Of a DNA stretch of 64,000 nucleotides, positions 8,197 to 16,726 are shown piece after piece. A program made the translations under genes and the position numbers. The notes beneath the pieces were generated by a model, which was not told the origin of the DNA, ran no database searches, and saw nothing but the letters and a program-made list of their open reading frames with translations. Position 1 is the first letter of the stretch, and each line of letters begins with the position of its first letter. Origin of the DNA: DAIOEK01 sp963708715 (GTDB taxonomy: Bacteria; Chloroflexota; Anaerolineae; Anaerolineales; Anaerolineaceae); NCBI GenBank assembly GCA_963708715.1, contig CAVPSU010000001.1, forward strand, positions 1,364,001-1,428,000, given 5' to 3'.

Positions 8197-10056
8197 TTAT
8201 TCGAGACCAGATTTTAATGCCTTTGCGACCGGCAGGGTGATCCCCTTGACTGCAGTCAATTGATCCAGGCTGGCTTCCTGGATCGCATCGATCGAGCCAA
8301 AATAGCGTAGTAACGCTTTCCGTCTGGTCGGTCCAATCCCGGGAATGCTGTCCAGACGGGAAGCAAGGCCAATTTTCGTTCGTTTCTTCCGGTGAGTGGT
8401 GATCCCGAATCGGTGTGCCTCATCCCGGATCCGTTGAATCAAATACAAAGCCTGGCTGTGCCTTGGGAGCAGAATGCTCTGACTTTTGCCCGGAAGGAAT
8501 AGTTCTTCCTGTTGTTTGGCAAGCCCGACCACTGGCACAATTTCCTGCAGATCGAACTCCTCCAGTATTTTCACCGCCCTCCCAAGCTGCCCCTTGCCCC
8601 CGTCGACGATCAACAGGTCGGGCAAGATGGAAAATGCTTCATCGACTTGCTTGCCCGGGGTATCATCTTCGTGGATGGTACGCCAGCGACGAAACCGCCT
8701 AATGAGCACTTCTTCCATTGAAGCGAAATCGTCCGGTCCGATCACCGTTTTGATATTGAAATGACGGTAATTTTTCTTGCTCGGAACTCCCTGCTCGAAA
8801 ACCACCATGCTCCCTACGGATGCTGTCCCCTGGATATTGGAGATGTCATAACATTCAATCTTGTTTAGTGGATTAACCAATCCAAGGGCTTGCTGTAATT
8901 CCGCCAATGCCTCAGACTGCTTGTTGGTATCCGCCTGCCAGCGCGCTCGCAAAGAGGTCAATGTCTCTGCGGCGTTCTCCGCTGCCATTTTGACCAGGTC
9001 AGCCGAGATGCCCTTGCGCGGGACCAGCAATTCCACCTTCTGCCCGTTGCGCTGGGTGTGCAGCCACTGCTTGATGATATTCGCTTCTTCGATCTCGTCT
9101 GGGAGCATAACCTGGGGTGGGATGAAGGCTGCTTCTGTATAGAATTGGGTCAGGAATTGCCCGATCACTTCCTGATCAGCCGCATCCTCCGTACCCTCCA
9201 GGATGAAGTATTCCCTTCCGATCAGCTTCCCCGCTCGGATAAAGAATATCTGGACGCAGGCTTCACCGTCTGCCCGCGCCATTGCGACCACATCCGAATC
9301 CATTTGGTCTGAGGAGATCACTTTTTGCTTTTCCACAATTGTGTTGATCGCCTGAATTTGATCGCGGATGGCTGCCGCCCTTTCATATTTCATATGCTCA
9401 GCGGCTGATTGCATATCCTTTTGCAGGCGGCGAACAATGGGTGCTGAATGACCACCCAGAAAATCGCATAGATCCTGAATATTCTGACGGTAAAGGATCT
9501 GGTCTACAGCGCCAATGCAGGGACCACTGCATAATTTGATATCGTAATACAGGCAGGCGCGGGCGTCTTTTCCGGTAATATCCCGGTCACAGGTAAGGTA
9601 AGGGAACAACCGCCTCAATAAGTCCAGTGTCTGATGAACCGCCCAAACGGATGTGTAGGGACCGAAATATCGGGCACCATCCTTGGTCATCTCGCGGGTT
9701 ACGGTGACCTTGGGAAAGGGGTCTTGCCAGTGAACTTTGATATAGGGATAGCGTTTGTCGTCTTTAAGACGGATGTTATAGCGGGGACGATGTTTCTTGA
9801 TCAGATTCATCTCGAGAATGAGCGCCTCGAGTTCCGATCCAACCAGGATCCATTCGATCGTGGCAATATTTTTGACCAGTTGGCGGGTCTTGTGGTCATG
9901 CTCTTCCGGGGCGTGGAAATAGGATCGCACCCGGTTGCGCAGGCTGATCGCCTTCCCCACGTAGATGATCACACCATCGCCGTTTTTATAGATATAACAG
10001 CCCGGCTTATTGGGTAGCGTTTTTAGTGTGGCCTTGATTTCGGGAGAGATTTCCAT
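8197..10056 (-). CDS. uvrC: Excinuclease ABC subunit C
   Basis: This 619-residue nuclease makes both incisions in nucleotide excision repair with UvrA and UvrB. The N-terminal GIY-YIG domain is clear (PGCYIYKNGDGVIIYVGKA), followed by the UvrB-binding motif region (about 200-240), the RNase H-like endonuclease domain with DGGKGQ and DEAHRFG, and C-terminal tandem helix-hairpin-helix motifs (SIPGIGPTRRKALL). Length and domain order are normal. uvrA and uvrB are not in the window. Confidence 0.97.
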   Translation of the reverse strand: MEISPEIKATLKTLPNKPGCYIYKNGDGVIIYVGKAISLRNRVRSYFHAPEEHDHKTRQLVKNIATIEWILVGSELEALILEMNLIKKHRPRYNIRLKDDKRYPYIKVHWQDPFPKVTVTREMTKDGARYFGPYTSVWAVHQTLDLLRRLFPYLTCDRDITGKDARACLYYDIKLCSGPCIGAVDQILYRQNIQDLCDFLGGHSAPIVRRLQKDMQSAAEHMKYERAAAIRDQIQAINTIVEKQKVISSDQMDSDVVAMARADGEACVQIFFIRAGKLIGREYFILEGTEDAADQEVIGQFLTQFYTEAAFIPPQVMLPDEIEEANIIKQWLHTQRNGQKVELLVPRKGISADLVKMAAENAAETLTSLRARWQADTNKQSEALAELQQALGLVNPLNKIECYDISNIQGTASVGSMVVFEQGVPSKKNYRHFNIKTVIGPDDFASMEEVLIRRFRRWRTIHEDDTPGKQVDEAFSILPDLLIVDGGKGQLGRAVKILEEFDLQEIVPVVGLAKQQEELFLPGKSQSILLPRHSQALYLIQRIRDEAHRFGITTHRKKRTKIGLASRLDSIPGIGPTRRKALLRYFGSIDAIQEASLDQLTAVKGITLPVAKALKSGLE

Positions 10057-10113
10057 GGTGTAATAATTCTAACACCGGGAATTGGATCGATAAATATAAA
10101 GTTGACACAAACA

Positions 10114-10566
10114 TTATCTATCCGAATGAATGATCACCATGGTCAGAGAACGACCAAACTCCACCAATTGGTCACTGGAAGGCGCGGGTGGTAATCCTTT
10201 CGTCGCGAGAATCCTCGCCATCATGGTGGGGTGTCTCTCCAACTATAATTGCAGGAAATCGCCTACCTGTTCAGGATCTGCCACCGGTTTACCCATGCCG
10301 GAAAACCGCAGGGATCTCACACGAACACTCACACATAGATTCGCGTATATATTCCGATACCAGTCAGCTCTGTAACCATGCGATGAACCAACATAATTAT
10401 CTTCGCCGACTTGCTCTTATTGGAGTGGTGTAAACCGAAGAATTCCGGTTTTCCTACCAGTGGTCGTGAGCAGAAGAATGAACCATCCGATGATCATACC
10501 CAATCCAATCGCATACAATCCTCGAATTAAACGGCTATCTGGTGGACGAAGAGTCTTTGTTTTCAT
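10114..10566 (-). pseudogene. Deazaflavin-dependent nitroreductase, broken by two stops
   Basis: Read on the minus strand from the ATG at 10566, one frame gives a full-length 150-codon member of the Ddn/DUF385 family: LLLTTTGRKTGILRFTPLQ, then VGSSHGYRADWYRNI, then a C-terminal RHPTMMARILATKGLP. The frame is interrupted by TAA at 10419-10417, where the family usually has Tyr, and TAG at 10245-10243. There is no frameshift. Homologous sequence continues on both sides of each stop, so this looks like a recently inactivated F420-dependent oxidoreductase. The first 49 codons remain open. Confidence 0.8.
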
Positions 10567-10619
10567 GGTCGTTAATTCAGAATATATACGAAATTCCAAA
10601 ATATGGGTAGCGAGACAGG

Positions 10620-10625
10620 TATAAT
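10620..10625 (+). promoter_or_regulatory. -10 element before the pncC-like gene
   Basis: A perfect TATAAT lies 28 bases before the ATG at 10654. No convincing -35 is present at the usual spacing. Confidence 0.4.
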
Positions 10626-10653
10626 AAGGTCATTCACTCCAACGAGGTCAGGC

Positions 10654-11160
10654 ATGTCAGACGGACCGGAATATTTAATCGGTACATATATACTTCAGAA
10701 AGGCTGGAAACTGGCAACTGCAAAATCATGCACGGGCGGTTTGATCAGCCACCGTATCACCAACGTCGCCGGAAGTTCGGATTATTACCTGGGCGGAGTA
10801 ACTGCCTATTCCTATGAGGCTAAAGAGCAATTATTGGGTGTCGAGCACGAAACCATCACCAGGCTTGGCGCAGTGAGCCAGGAGACGGTAGTGGAAATGG
10901 CAGTGGGCGTCCGCAGCGCTCTAAAGGCAGACCTTACCATATCCGCCAGCGGGATTGCCGGACCGGGTGGTGGAATGCCGAATAAACCAGTTGGAACCGT
11001 ATGGATCGGAATTTGTGCACCGGATGGGATTTGGGCAAAAAAATTTCGTTTCCCGGGAGACCGTGAAGAGGTGAAGGCGAAAGCCGCCGAAGAGAGTCTG
11101 CTGGCGGTTTTGCGTTACCTGATCGAAGGTCAACCCTGGCTGGACGGAAAAGTACTCTAA
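10654..11160 (+). CDS. pncC: CinA C-terminal family, nicotinamide-nucleotide amidohydrolase
   Basis: This 168-residue stand-alone CinA C-terminal domain family member includes the catalytic Ser region ATAKSCTGGLISHRIT, YLGGVTAYSYEAKE and SGIAGPGG. Family members deamidate NMN to NaMN in pyridine nucleotide recycling. GAGG lies six bases before the ATG at 10654; an in-frame upstream ATG at 10603 overlaps the putative -10 and is rejected. The N-terminal MoaB-like half of full CinA is absent, as in PncC. Confidence 0.88.
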   Translation: MSDGPEYLIGTYILQKGWKLATAKSCTGGLISHRITNVAGSSDYYLGGVTAYSYEAKEQLLGVEHETITRLGAVSQETVVEMAVGVRSALKADLTISASGIAGPGGGMPNKPVGTVWIGICAPDGIWAKKFRFPGDREEVKAKAAEESLLAVLRYLIEGQPWLDGKVL

Positions 11161-11211
11161 CTTTCATTCTAACCATCCCCCTATCCGACGAAGCAGTATC
11201 CGGGTAAGTTT

Positions 11212-12447
11212 ATGAATTCAAAGACAAAAAAAATATTGATCCTGTACGCAGACGCCGGTTTTGGACATCGGAGTGCAGCGCTTGCTATCCAATCCGCCTT
11301 GGAAAAAACCAATGGTAAAAACGTCCAAACGATCCTGCATAATCCGCTTGACGATCACCGTGCTTCCTCCATACTACGGGATTCCCAGGCTGATTACGAC
11401 AAGATGGTGAAGACAATGCCCGAGTTATACCGATTCGGGTATGAAGCCAGTGACGCCGGACTGGCATCCACCCTGATGCATGGCGCCTTTATTCTTATGC
11501 TGTATGACGTCATGAAAGACCTGGTGACCCACTATAAGCCCGATGCGATCGTCACCACCTACCCGGTTTACCAGGCGCCGCTGGATGCCCTGTTCACCAT
11601 GCGGAAGCAGGGGGTTCCTCTCCTGACAGTCGTCACGGATCTGGTATCAACCCATCGGATCTGGTTCAATACTGGTGTTGATTTTTGTCTCGTACCCACG
11701 GAAGAAGTCCGTCAATTGGCTCTTCAAGGCGGCTTGCCGGAGCAAAAAGTGAAGATCACTGGGATTCCCGTATCTCCAGACATCATGGAAGAAAAACGGA
11801 CTCCACCAGCGATACGAAGATCACTCGGGTTAAAACCAGACCTGGTCACCCTGCTGGTCCTTGGAAGCAAGCGGATCGATGGGATGCCGGAAATTTTGAC
11901 GGGGATCAATCATTCCGGTTTGCCAATTCAACTCATCCTTGTTGCTGGTGGAGATGACGAGCTGCTGGAACGGTTCCAACAGGAAGAATGGCATATCCCG
12001 ATTCAGATTCACAATTTTGTCGATTTTGTCCCCACCCTGATGCAGGCTGCAGATATTATTCTGTGCAAAGCAGGTGGGCTGACTGTCTCAGAAGCACTGG
12101 CGGTTGGTCGCCCGATGGCGCTTATTAATGTGCTTCCGGGACAGGAAATGGGTAATGCCCAATACGTGATCGATCATGGCGTCGGCGAATTGATTCGAGA
12201 CCCGTTGCATTTGCTGGAGATATGCTCCCACTGGTTGCAGAACGACCGGGCAATTCTAAAAGAACGAACAAAGCGCGCCCAGGAAGTTGGGCACCCGGAT
12301 TCGTCTTACCGCGTCGCGGATGTCGTTTGGCGCGCCGCCAACAGTCCTGCATCCGAAAGATCGGTCACCCATCTGTTCGAAAAATCCAACCTGGTCCGTA
12401 TGTTACGGGAATACCGCAAAGACCTTCAGGAACTAACCCGCGATTAA
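11212..12447 (+). CDS. MGDG synthase / UgtP-like glycolipid glycosyltransferase
   Basis: This 411-residue GT-B glycosyltransferase belongs to the MurG/MGDG synthase group. The N-terminal domain has ILYADAGFGHRSAA (acceptor-binding loop) and VTTYPVYQAPLDALF. The C-terminal domain has LVLGSKRIDGMPEI and the nucleotide-sugar binding CKAGGLTVSEALAVGRP with INVLPGQEMGNAQY. It probably transfers a hexose from a UDP-sugar to diacylglycerol at the inner face of the membrane. The ribosome-binding site is weak. It lies 51 bases after pncC. Confidence 0.87.
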   Translation: MNSKTKKILILYADAGFGHRSAALAIQSALEKTNGKNVQTILHNPLDDHRASSILRDSQADYDKMVKTMPELYRFGYEASDAGLASTLMHGAFILMLYDVMKDLVTHYKPDAIVTTYPVYQAPLDALFTMRKQGVPLLTVVTDLVSTHRIWFNTGVDFCLVPTEEVRQLALQGGLPEQKVKITGIPVSPDIMEEKRTPPAIRRSLGLKPDLVTLLVLGSKRIDGMPEILTGINHSGLPIQLILVAGGDDELLERFQQEEWHIPIQIHNFVDFVPTLMQAADIILCKAGGLTVSEALAVGRPMALINVLPGQEMGNAQYVIDHGVGELIRDPLHLLEICSHWLQNDRAILKERTKRAQEVGHPDSSYRVADVVWRAANSPASERSVTHLFEKSNLVRMLREYRKDLQELTRD

Positions 12448-12564
12448 CGTCTACGAAGAAAAATGCCTGCCTGCCAGAATGGATTTGCGCATTTGTGGGT
12501 TGGTTGGTGATAAAATACTCTATATCAGACAATTTTTATCATTTTTACCAAAGAGGGTATGTCC

Positions 12565-12960
12565 ATGCAGATCACCCGCCAGGCCGATTACGCCATCCGA
12601 GCCATTTTGTACTTGTCCGGTTTAAAGCCCGGTGAGCGAGCGGCCACAAGTCAGATCGCTGATTCCAAGAAAATCCCTTCGTCATTTCTTGCAAAGATCA
12701 TTTCCCAGCTCTCCATTGCCGGTCTTATCCATACATCGCGGGGCGCCAGAGGCGGCGTGACACTTGCGCGGACGCCTGCGGAGATCAGTATGCTAGATGT
12801 CGTAGAAGCCATTGATGGACCCGTGAGTCTGAACGACTGCACCTTGAATATCCACGCCTGTAGTTTTGGAGAAGATTGCCCCATCCGACCGATCTGGTGT
12901 GACGCCCAGACTGACCTGGTCAACCGATTGAAGAGTACCTCATTTGCCTTACTCACCTAG
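12565..12960 (+). CDS. Rrf2 family Fe-S transcriptional regulator
   Basis: This 131-residue regulator has an N-terminal winged helix (MQITRQADYAIRAILYLSG, recognition helix around PSSFLAKIISQL) with a wing RGARGGVTLAR. Four cysteines, at 92, 99, 105 and 112, match the cluster-binding loop of IscR (92, 98, 104), so it may sense iron-sulfur status, redox or NO. AGAGGG lies seven bases before the ATG at 12565 and only one base before the alternative ATG at 12559, so 12565 is chosen. No Fe-S biogenesis gene is adjacent. Confidence 0.9.
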   Translation: MQITRQADYAIRAILYLSGLKPGERAATSQIADSKKIPSSFLAKIISQLSIAGLIHTSRGARGGVTLARTPAEISMLDVVEAIDGPVSLNDCTLNIHACSFGEDCPIRPIWCDAQTDLVNRLKSTSFALLT

Positions 12961-13013
12961 CAATTAGTGTCCAGTCCCCCAGCCTACCGGAACATAACTC
13001 CAGGGAGAAGCAC

Positions 13014-13271
13014 ATGAAAACAGGAATACCCATCAGCAGACATTGCGTGCTAACGCTAAAATCCAGTGAAATCGTCGTGGATTGGGGGAATGGGGTCTGT
13101 CAGGAAATATTGACAGGCAAGATCTCATCCTGGATGGAAGAAGATGTTTCACATACCACCATTGATGAGGAATTAACTCACCTGAAGAAAGTTGGTCTTG
13201 TGGAAAAGTTTGACGCCCACAATGTATATGTGGTGCAGATGCCCGAACCACCCAAGCCAACAATCGAGTAA
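13014..13271 (+). CDS. Hypothetical 85-residue protein
   Basis: This small acidic soluble protein follows the Rrf2 gene by 53 bases and has a good ribosome-binding site (GGGAGA five bases before ATG). It contains two Cys (residues 11 and 29) and a segment resembling a short winged-helix half (DEELTHLKKVGLVEKF). No family was recognised. Its position suggests it is transcribed with the Rrf2 regulator. A strong hairpin follows the stop codon. Confidence 0.7.
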   Translation: MKTGIPISRHCVLTLKSSEIVVDWGNGVCQEILTGKISSWMEEDVSHTTIDEELTHLKKVGLVEKFDAHNVYVVQMPEPPKPTIE

Positions 13272-13288
13272 ACCAAATCAAATCAGAC

Positions 13289-13324
13289 CAGACCCCCGAA
13301 TGCGAAAACTGCTTCGGGGGTCTG
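13289..13324 (+). terminator. Hairpin after the 85-residue gene
   Basis: Perfect 12-bp arms CAGACCCCCGAA and TTCGGGGGTCTG are separated by 12 bases. Only a weak T-rich tail follows, so termination may be inefficient. Confidence 0.6.
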
Positions 13325-13327
13325 CAT

Positions 13328-13333
13328 TATAAT
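13328..13333 (+). promoter_or_regulatory. -10 element, probable leaderless start
   Basis: TATAAT ends five bases before the ATG at 13339 and there is no Shine-Dalgarno sequence, so the transcript would begin at or very near the start codon. No good -35 is seen. Confidence 0.45.
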
Positions 13334-13338
13334 GATTT

Positions 13339-13962
13339 ATGCCTAAATTTCGGACGCTCATTTATCTCTGGCTGGCTTTTGTCGGGTTGGCATTACTGGT
13401 GGCGTGGTTGGTGCCCCCTGAAAAATCGCTCGGAACCGTCATACGGGTGATCTATTTTCATGGAGCCTGGGTTTGGACCGGGATCGCCCTGTTTTCGGCC
13501 GCTGGACTGGCCGGCATTGCCGCCATCATCACCCGGAAAGGTGAAATGTATGGCTGGTCAGAAGCGCTGGGTCGTTCGGGTTTGTGTTATTGGTTAACAT
13601 ATCTGCCCATGTCATTGCTCTTGATGCAGCTCAGTTGGAATGGATTTTTCTTCGACGAGCCCCGTTGGCGCGTACCGTTTGGTTTCGCCGTAATTGGCAC
13701 ACTGCTTCAGGTCGGCCTTACCCTGATAAATAAGCGAATGCTCACTGCAGCCGCAAATGTTTTATTCGCAATCGCGCTGCTCTATGGATTATTCTCCTTG
13801 ACCAGTGTTCTCCATCCCGAATCGCCCATCTCACAATCCGGATCGTGGTTGATTCAACTATTATTCTTCCTGACTCTGTTATTCTCCATAGCCAGTGGTT
13901 TTGTTCTCACTTTGATCTGGCAGCGATTGGAATTAGGAATAAACCGGGGGGAACGATCATGA
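13339..13962 (+). CDS. CcmC/CcsA-like membrane protein
   Basis: This 207-residue integral membrane protein has about six hydrophobic segments. The stretch GTVIRVIYFHGAWVWTGIALF resembles the heme-handling His region of CcmC-type cytochrome c assembly proteins, in which an I-Y-F-H motif follows the first helix. The tryptophan-rich WWD signature of CcmC is not clearly present. It might take part in heme handling, but no other ccm/ccs gene is nearby. The stop overlaps the next start (ATGA), so it is translationally coupled to hutI. Confidence 0.55.
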   Translation: MPKFRTLIYLWLAFVGLALLVAWLVPPEKSLGTVIRVIYFHGAWVWTGIALFSAAGLAGIAAIITRKGEMYGWSEALGRSGLCYWLTYLPMSLLLMQLSWNGFFFDEPRWRVPFGFAVIGTLLQVGLTLINKRMLTAAANVLFAIALLYGLFSLTSVLHPESPISQSGSWLIQLLFFLTLLFSIASGFVLTLIWQRLELGINRGERS

Positions 13963-15227
13963 CCTTGCTTATCCATGCGTCTCAACTATTGACCATCGCC
14001 GGCGGAAAACGCCGGGGCACCCGGATGGGCGAACTGGATATGATCCCAGATGGGGCGGTTTTCTACACAGACGGTGTGATCCGGCAGGTGGGAACCACCC
14101 AGAATCTATGCTCCCGCTTCCCAAACGAGCCCCAGTTAGATGCTCACTGGCAGGTGGTAATGCCAGGATTTGTAGATCCGCACACCCATCTGATCTGGGC
14201 TGGCGATCGGGCAACTGAATTTGAGATGCGCCTGCAAGGGAAGACCTATCTCGAGATCCTTGAGCAGGGAGGAGGGATCCTCTCCACTGTTCGAGCGACC
14301 AGGGACGCATCGGCGCAAGAACTCCTGGCGCAGACCCGGAAACGGGCACAGGTGATGTTCAAGTATGGCACGACCACCGCAGAGGTGAAAACCGGCTACG
14401 GACTGAATAACCCATCCGAGCTGAATCTACTGTCGCTGTTGTACACACTCAAAGAAGAGGGTATCCCGGAGATCGTACCAACCTACCTCGGCGCGCATGC
14501 CATTGCCCCCGAATACGCAGGAGATCCACCGGGGTACACCACCCATCTGACAGGTGTGATGCTGCCGGAACTGGCACAATGGTGGGAATCTTATTCAAAC
14601 GAATCCGATCCTCATGTCCGCAAACCATTCGTGGATGTATTTTGTGAGCAGGGGGCATTTGACCTTAACCAGTCCCGCCAGATACTGGAAAAAGCCGGTG
14701 CGCTCGGGTTTCCTCTAAAGCTCCATGCCGATGAATTCGAGAACCTGGGTGGATGCGGATTGGCAATCGACTTGAACGCTGCCAGCGCCGACCATCTGGT
14801 CAAAACATCACTGGCTGAAATTCAAGCGTTCGGACAGAGCGAAACGGTGGCGGTAAGCTTACCCTGCACTCCATTCGGTCTGGGTCATACCGAATATACA
14901 CCAGCCCGGGAGATCATCGCTTCCGGCGGACTACTCGCCCTGGCTACCGACTGCAACCCCGGAACCGCCTGGAATGAGAGCATGCAATTCGCCATAGCTT
15001 TAGCCTGCCGCTTCATGAAGCTCACCCCCGCCGAAGCGATCTGCGCGGCAACCATCAACGCTGCGGCTGCCATCTTGCGTGACGATCTGGTTGGCTCGCT
15101 GGAACCTGGCAAGCAGGCTGACCTGTTGATATTGAACGAAGCGGATTACCGCCACCTTGGATACAGGTTCGGAACCAACCTGGTGGATACCGTCATTAAA
15201 AAAGGAAAGGAATACCCGGTCTCATGA
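13959..15227 (+). CDS. hutI: Imidazolonepropionase
   Basis: This 422-residue member of the metal-dependent amidohydrolase family would hydrolyse 4-imidazolone-5-propionate to N-formimino-glutamate in histidine degradation. Signature segments are GFVDPHTHLIWAGDRATEF (metal-binding HxH), LHADEFENLGG, and ATDCNPGTAWNESMQF with the catalytic Asp. GGGGGGA lies a few bases before the ATG, which overlaps the upstream stop by four bases. The other hut genes are absent from the window, so the pathway must be completed elsewhere or the substrate differs. Confidence 0.93.
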   Translation: MTLLIHASQLLTIAGGKRRGTRMGELDMIPDGAVFYTDGVIRQVGTTQNLCSRFPNEPQLDAHWQVVMPGFVDPHTHLIWAGDRATEFEMRLQGKTYLEILEQGGGILSTVRATRDASAQELLAQTRKRAQVMFKYGTTTAEVKTGYGLNNPSELNLLSLLYTLKEEGIPEIVPTYLGAHAIAPEYAGDPPGYTTHLTGVMLPELAQWWESYSNESDPHVRKPFVDVFCEQGAFDLNQSRQILEKAGALGFPLKLHADEFENLGGCGLAIDLNAASADHLVKTSLAEIQAFGQSETVAVSLPCTPFGLGHTEYTPAREIIASGGLLALATDCNPGTAWNESMQFAIALACRFMKLTPAEAICAATINAAAAILRDDLVGSLEPGKQADLLILNEADYRHLGYRFGTNLVDTVIKKGKEYPVS

Positions 15228-15874
15228 AACCATTGACTTTGGAAACAGCCCACGCCTGGTATAGCGACACCGATCCAGTCCACGATTTTGCCCATATCGA
15301 GCGGGTCTACCACATGGCTACCCGCCTGGCACTGGCTGAAGGCGCCGACCTGGAGATCGTCCAAACCGCGGCATTGCTGCACGATGCGGAAGGCAGCGCC
15401 CCCGGTAGTGACAATACATCGGGCAGAGCCAACCATCACTTGAGCTCAGCGGAATTTGCCCGGGCGATCCTGGAACGGGAAGGCTGGCAGTCAGACCGCC
15501 TTGAGGCGGTACTGCATTGCATTCGCGCCCACCGCTTCCGCGCTGGCAGGGAAGAGCCTCAAACCATGGAGGCGAAAGTCCTCTTCGATGCGGATAAGCT
15601 GGATGTGCTGGGCGCGGTTGGCGTCGCCCGGACGATCGCCTATGCTGTTCTGGATGGACAGCCAGTGTACGCGCCGGTGTCTGACCAATTTCTGCATACC
15701 GGAGAGAAATTACCCGGCGAGCCGCACAGCAGTTATCATGAGTTCATTTTTAAATTGCGGAATGTAAAAGACCGTCTCTTCACCAAGTCTGCCAGAGAGA
15801 TTGCTAACAGCCGGCATGAATATCTTGATCTATACTACAAGCGGCTGATCGCGGAAATGAACGCAGAAGCCTAA
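15224..15874 (+). CDS. HD-domain phosphohydrolase
   Basis: This 216-residue protein carries an HD metal site: HDFAHIERVYHMA, then LLHDAEG, then DADKLDVLG. The fold and spacing match small HD hydrolases of the YedJ/metal-dependent phosphohydrolase type that act on nucleotides or other phosphoesters. The ATG overlaps the hutI stop (ATGA), so the two are translated together. The true substrate is unknown. Confidence 0.85.
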   Translation: MKPLTLETAHAWYSDTDPVHDFAHIERVYHMATRLALAEGADLEIVQTAALLHDAEGSAPGSDNTSGRANHHLSSAEFARAILEREGWQSDRLEAVLHCIRAHRFRAGREEPQTMEAKVLFDADKLDVLGAVGVARTIAYAVLDGQPVYAPVSDQFLHTGEKLPGEPHSSYHEFIFKLRNVKDRLFTKSAREIANSRHEYLDLYYKRLIAEMNAEA

Positions 15875-15899
15875 ACTAAGTTTTCATATGAGGTAAATA

Positions 15900-16688
15900 A
15901 TGGTAGATCTTCCAGTAATTTCCGATCTCCAGGAGATCGCCAGGTCTGCAGGACAGATCTTGCGATCCCGATTCGGAGAAGTACACTCCATCCATCACAA
16001 AGGGACGATCGATATTGTTACCGAAGCGGATGCACAGGCAGAAGAGTATATCCTTGATCAGATCCGGAAGCGCTGGCCGGACCATCGCATCGTAGCCGAG
16101 GAATCAGGATCAAACCACAAACAGTCGCCCTACTGCTGGTATGTGGATCCACTCGATGGTACTGTCAACTTTGCCCACGGGTTGCCGATTTTCTGCACTT
16201 CCATCGCACTCGCGCTGGAAGGTAAAGTTATGCTGGGTGTGGTGTACGATCCAATCCACGACGAGATGTACCATGCCCGGGCAGGCGGTGGAGCCTGGCT
16301 TAACCAGGAAAAATTATCGGTGTCGAACACCCCAGACCTCATCCATTCGCTGTTGGTTACCGGTTTTCCCTATGATATCTCTACATCCGAGCGGCATAAC
16401 CTGGATCATTACAGCCGCTTCACGTTGCAAACCCAGGGCGTTCGGCGACTTGGTTCAGCCGCACTCGATCTGTGTTATATCGCCTCCGGCAGCCTGGACG
16501 GGTATTGGGAACTGGATATCAACGCCTGGGATGTGGCAGCGGGTATCCTGCTGGTGGAGGAAGCCGGGGGGATCGTCAGCTCGATTTCCGATGGTCCGAT
16601 CGACCTGTCTGAGAAGATCGCGATTCTGGCAGCCAACCCCAATATCCATTCGGTTATGGATTCACTATTGCGTGACGAAGACATCTGA
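15900..16688 (+). CDS. Inositol monophosphatase family protein
   Basis: This 262-residue Mg-dependent phosphatase shows metal-site motifs VAEESG (Glu), DPLDGTVNFAHG (Asp, Asp, Thr) and WDVAAGILLVEEAGG (Asp). It would hydrolyse inositol-1-phosphate or a related sugar phosphate, possibly for inositol lipids. SuhB, CysQ-like and histidinol-phosphate phosphatases share these motifs, so the substrate is not settled. It follows the HD gene by 25 bases. Confidence 0.9.
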   Translation: MVDLPVISDLQEIARSAGQILRSRFGEVHSIHHKGTIDIVTEADAQAEEYILDQIRKRWPDHRIVAEESGSNHKQSPYCWYVDPLDGTVNFAHGLPIFCTSIALALEGKVMLGVVYDPIHDEMYHARAGGGAWLNQEKLSVSNTPDLIHSLLVTGFPYDISTSERHNLDHYSRFTLQTQGVRRLGSAALDLCYIASGSLDGYWELDINAWDVAAGILLVEEAGGIVSSISDGPIDLSEKIAILAANPNIHSVMDSLLRDEDI

Positions 16689-16726
16689 TAAATAATAAGA
16701 TCAATACAAGTACATCGGAGGAGAGC

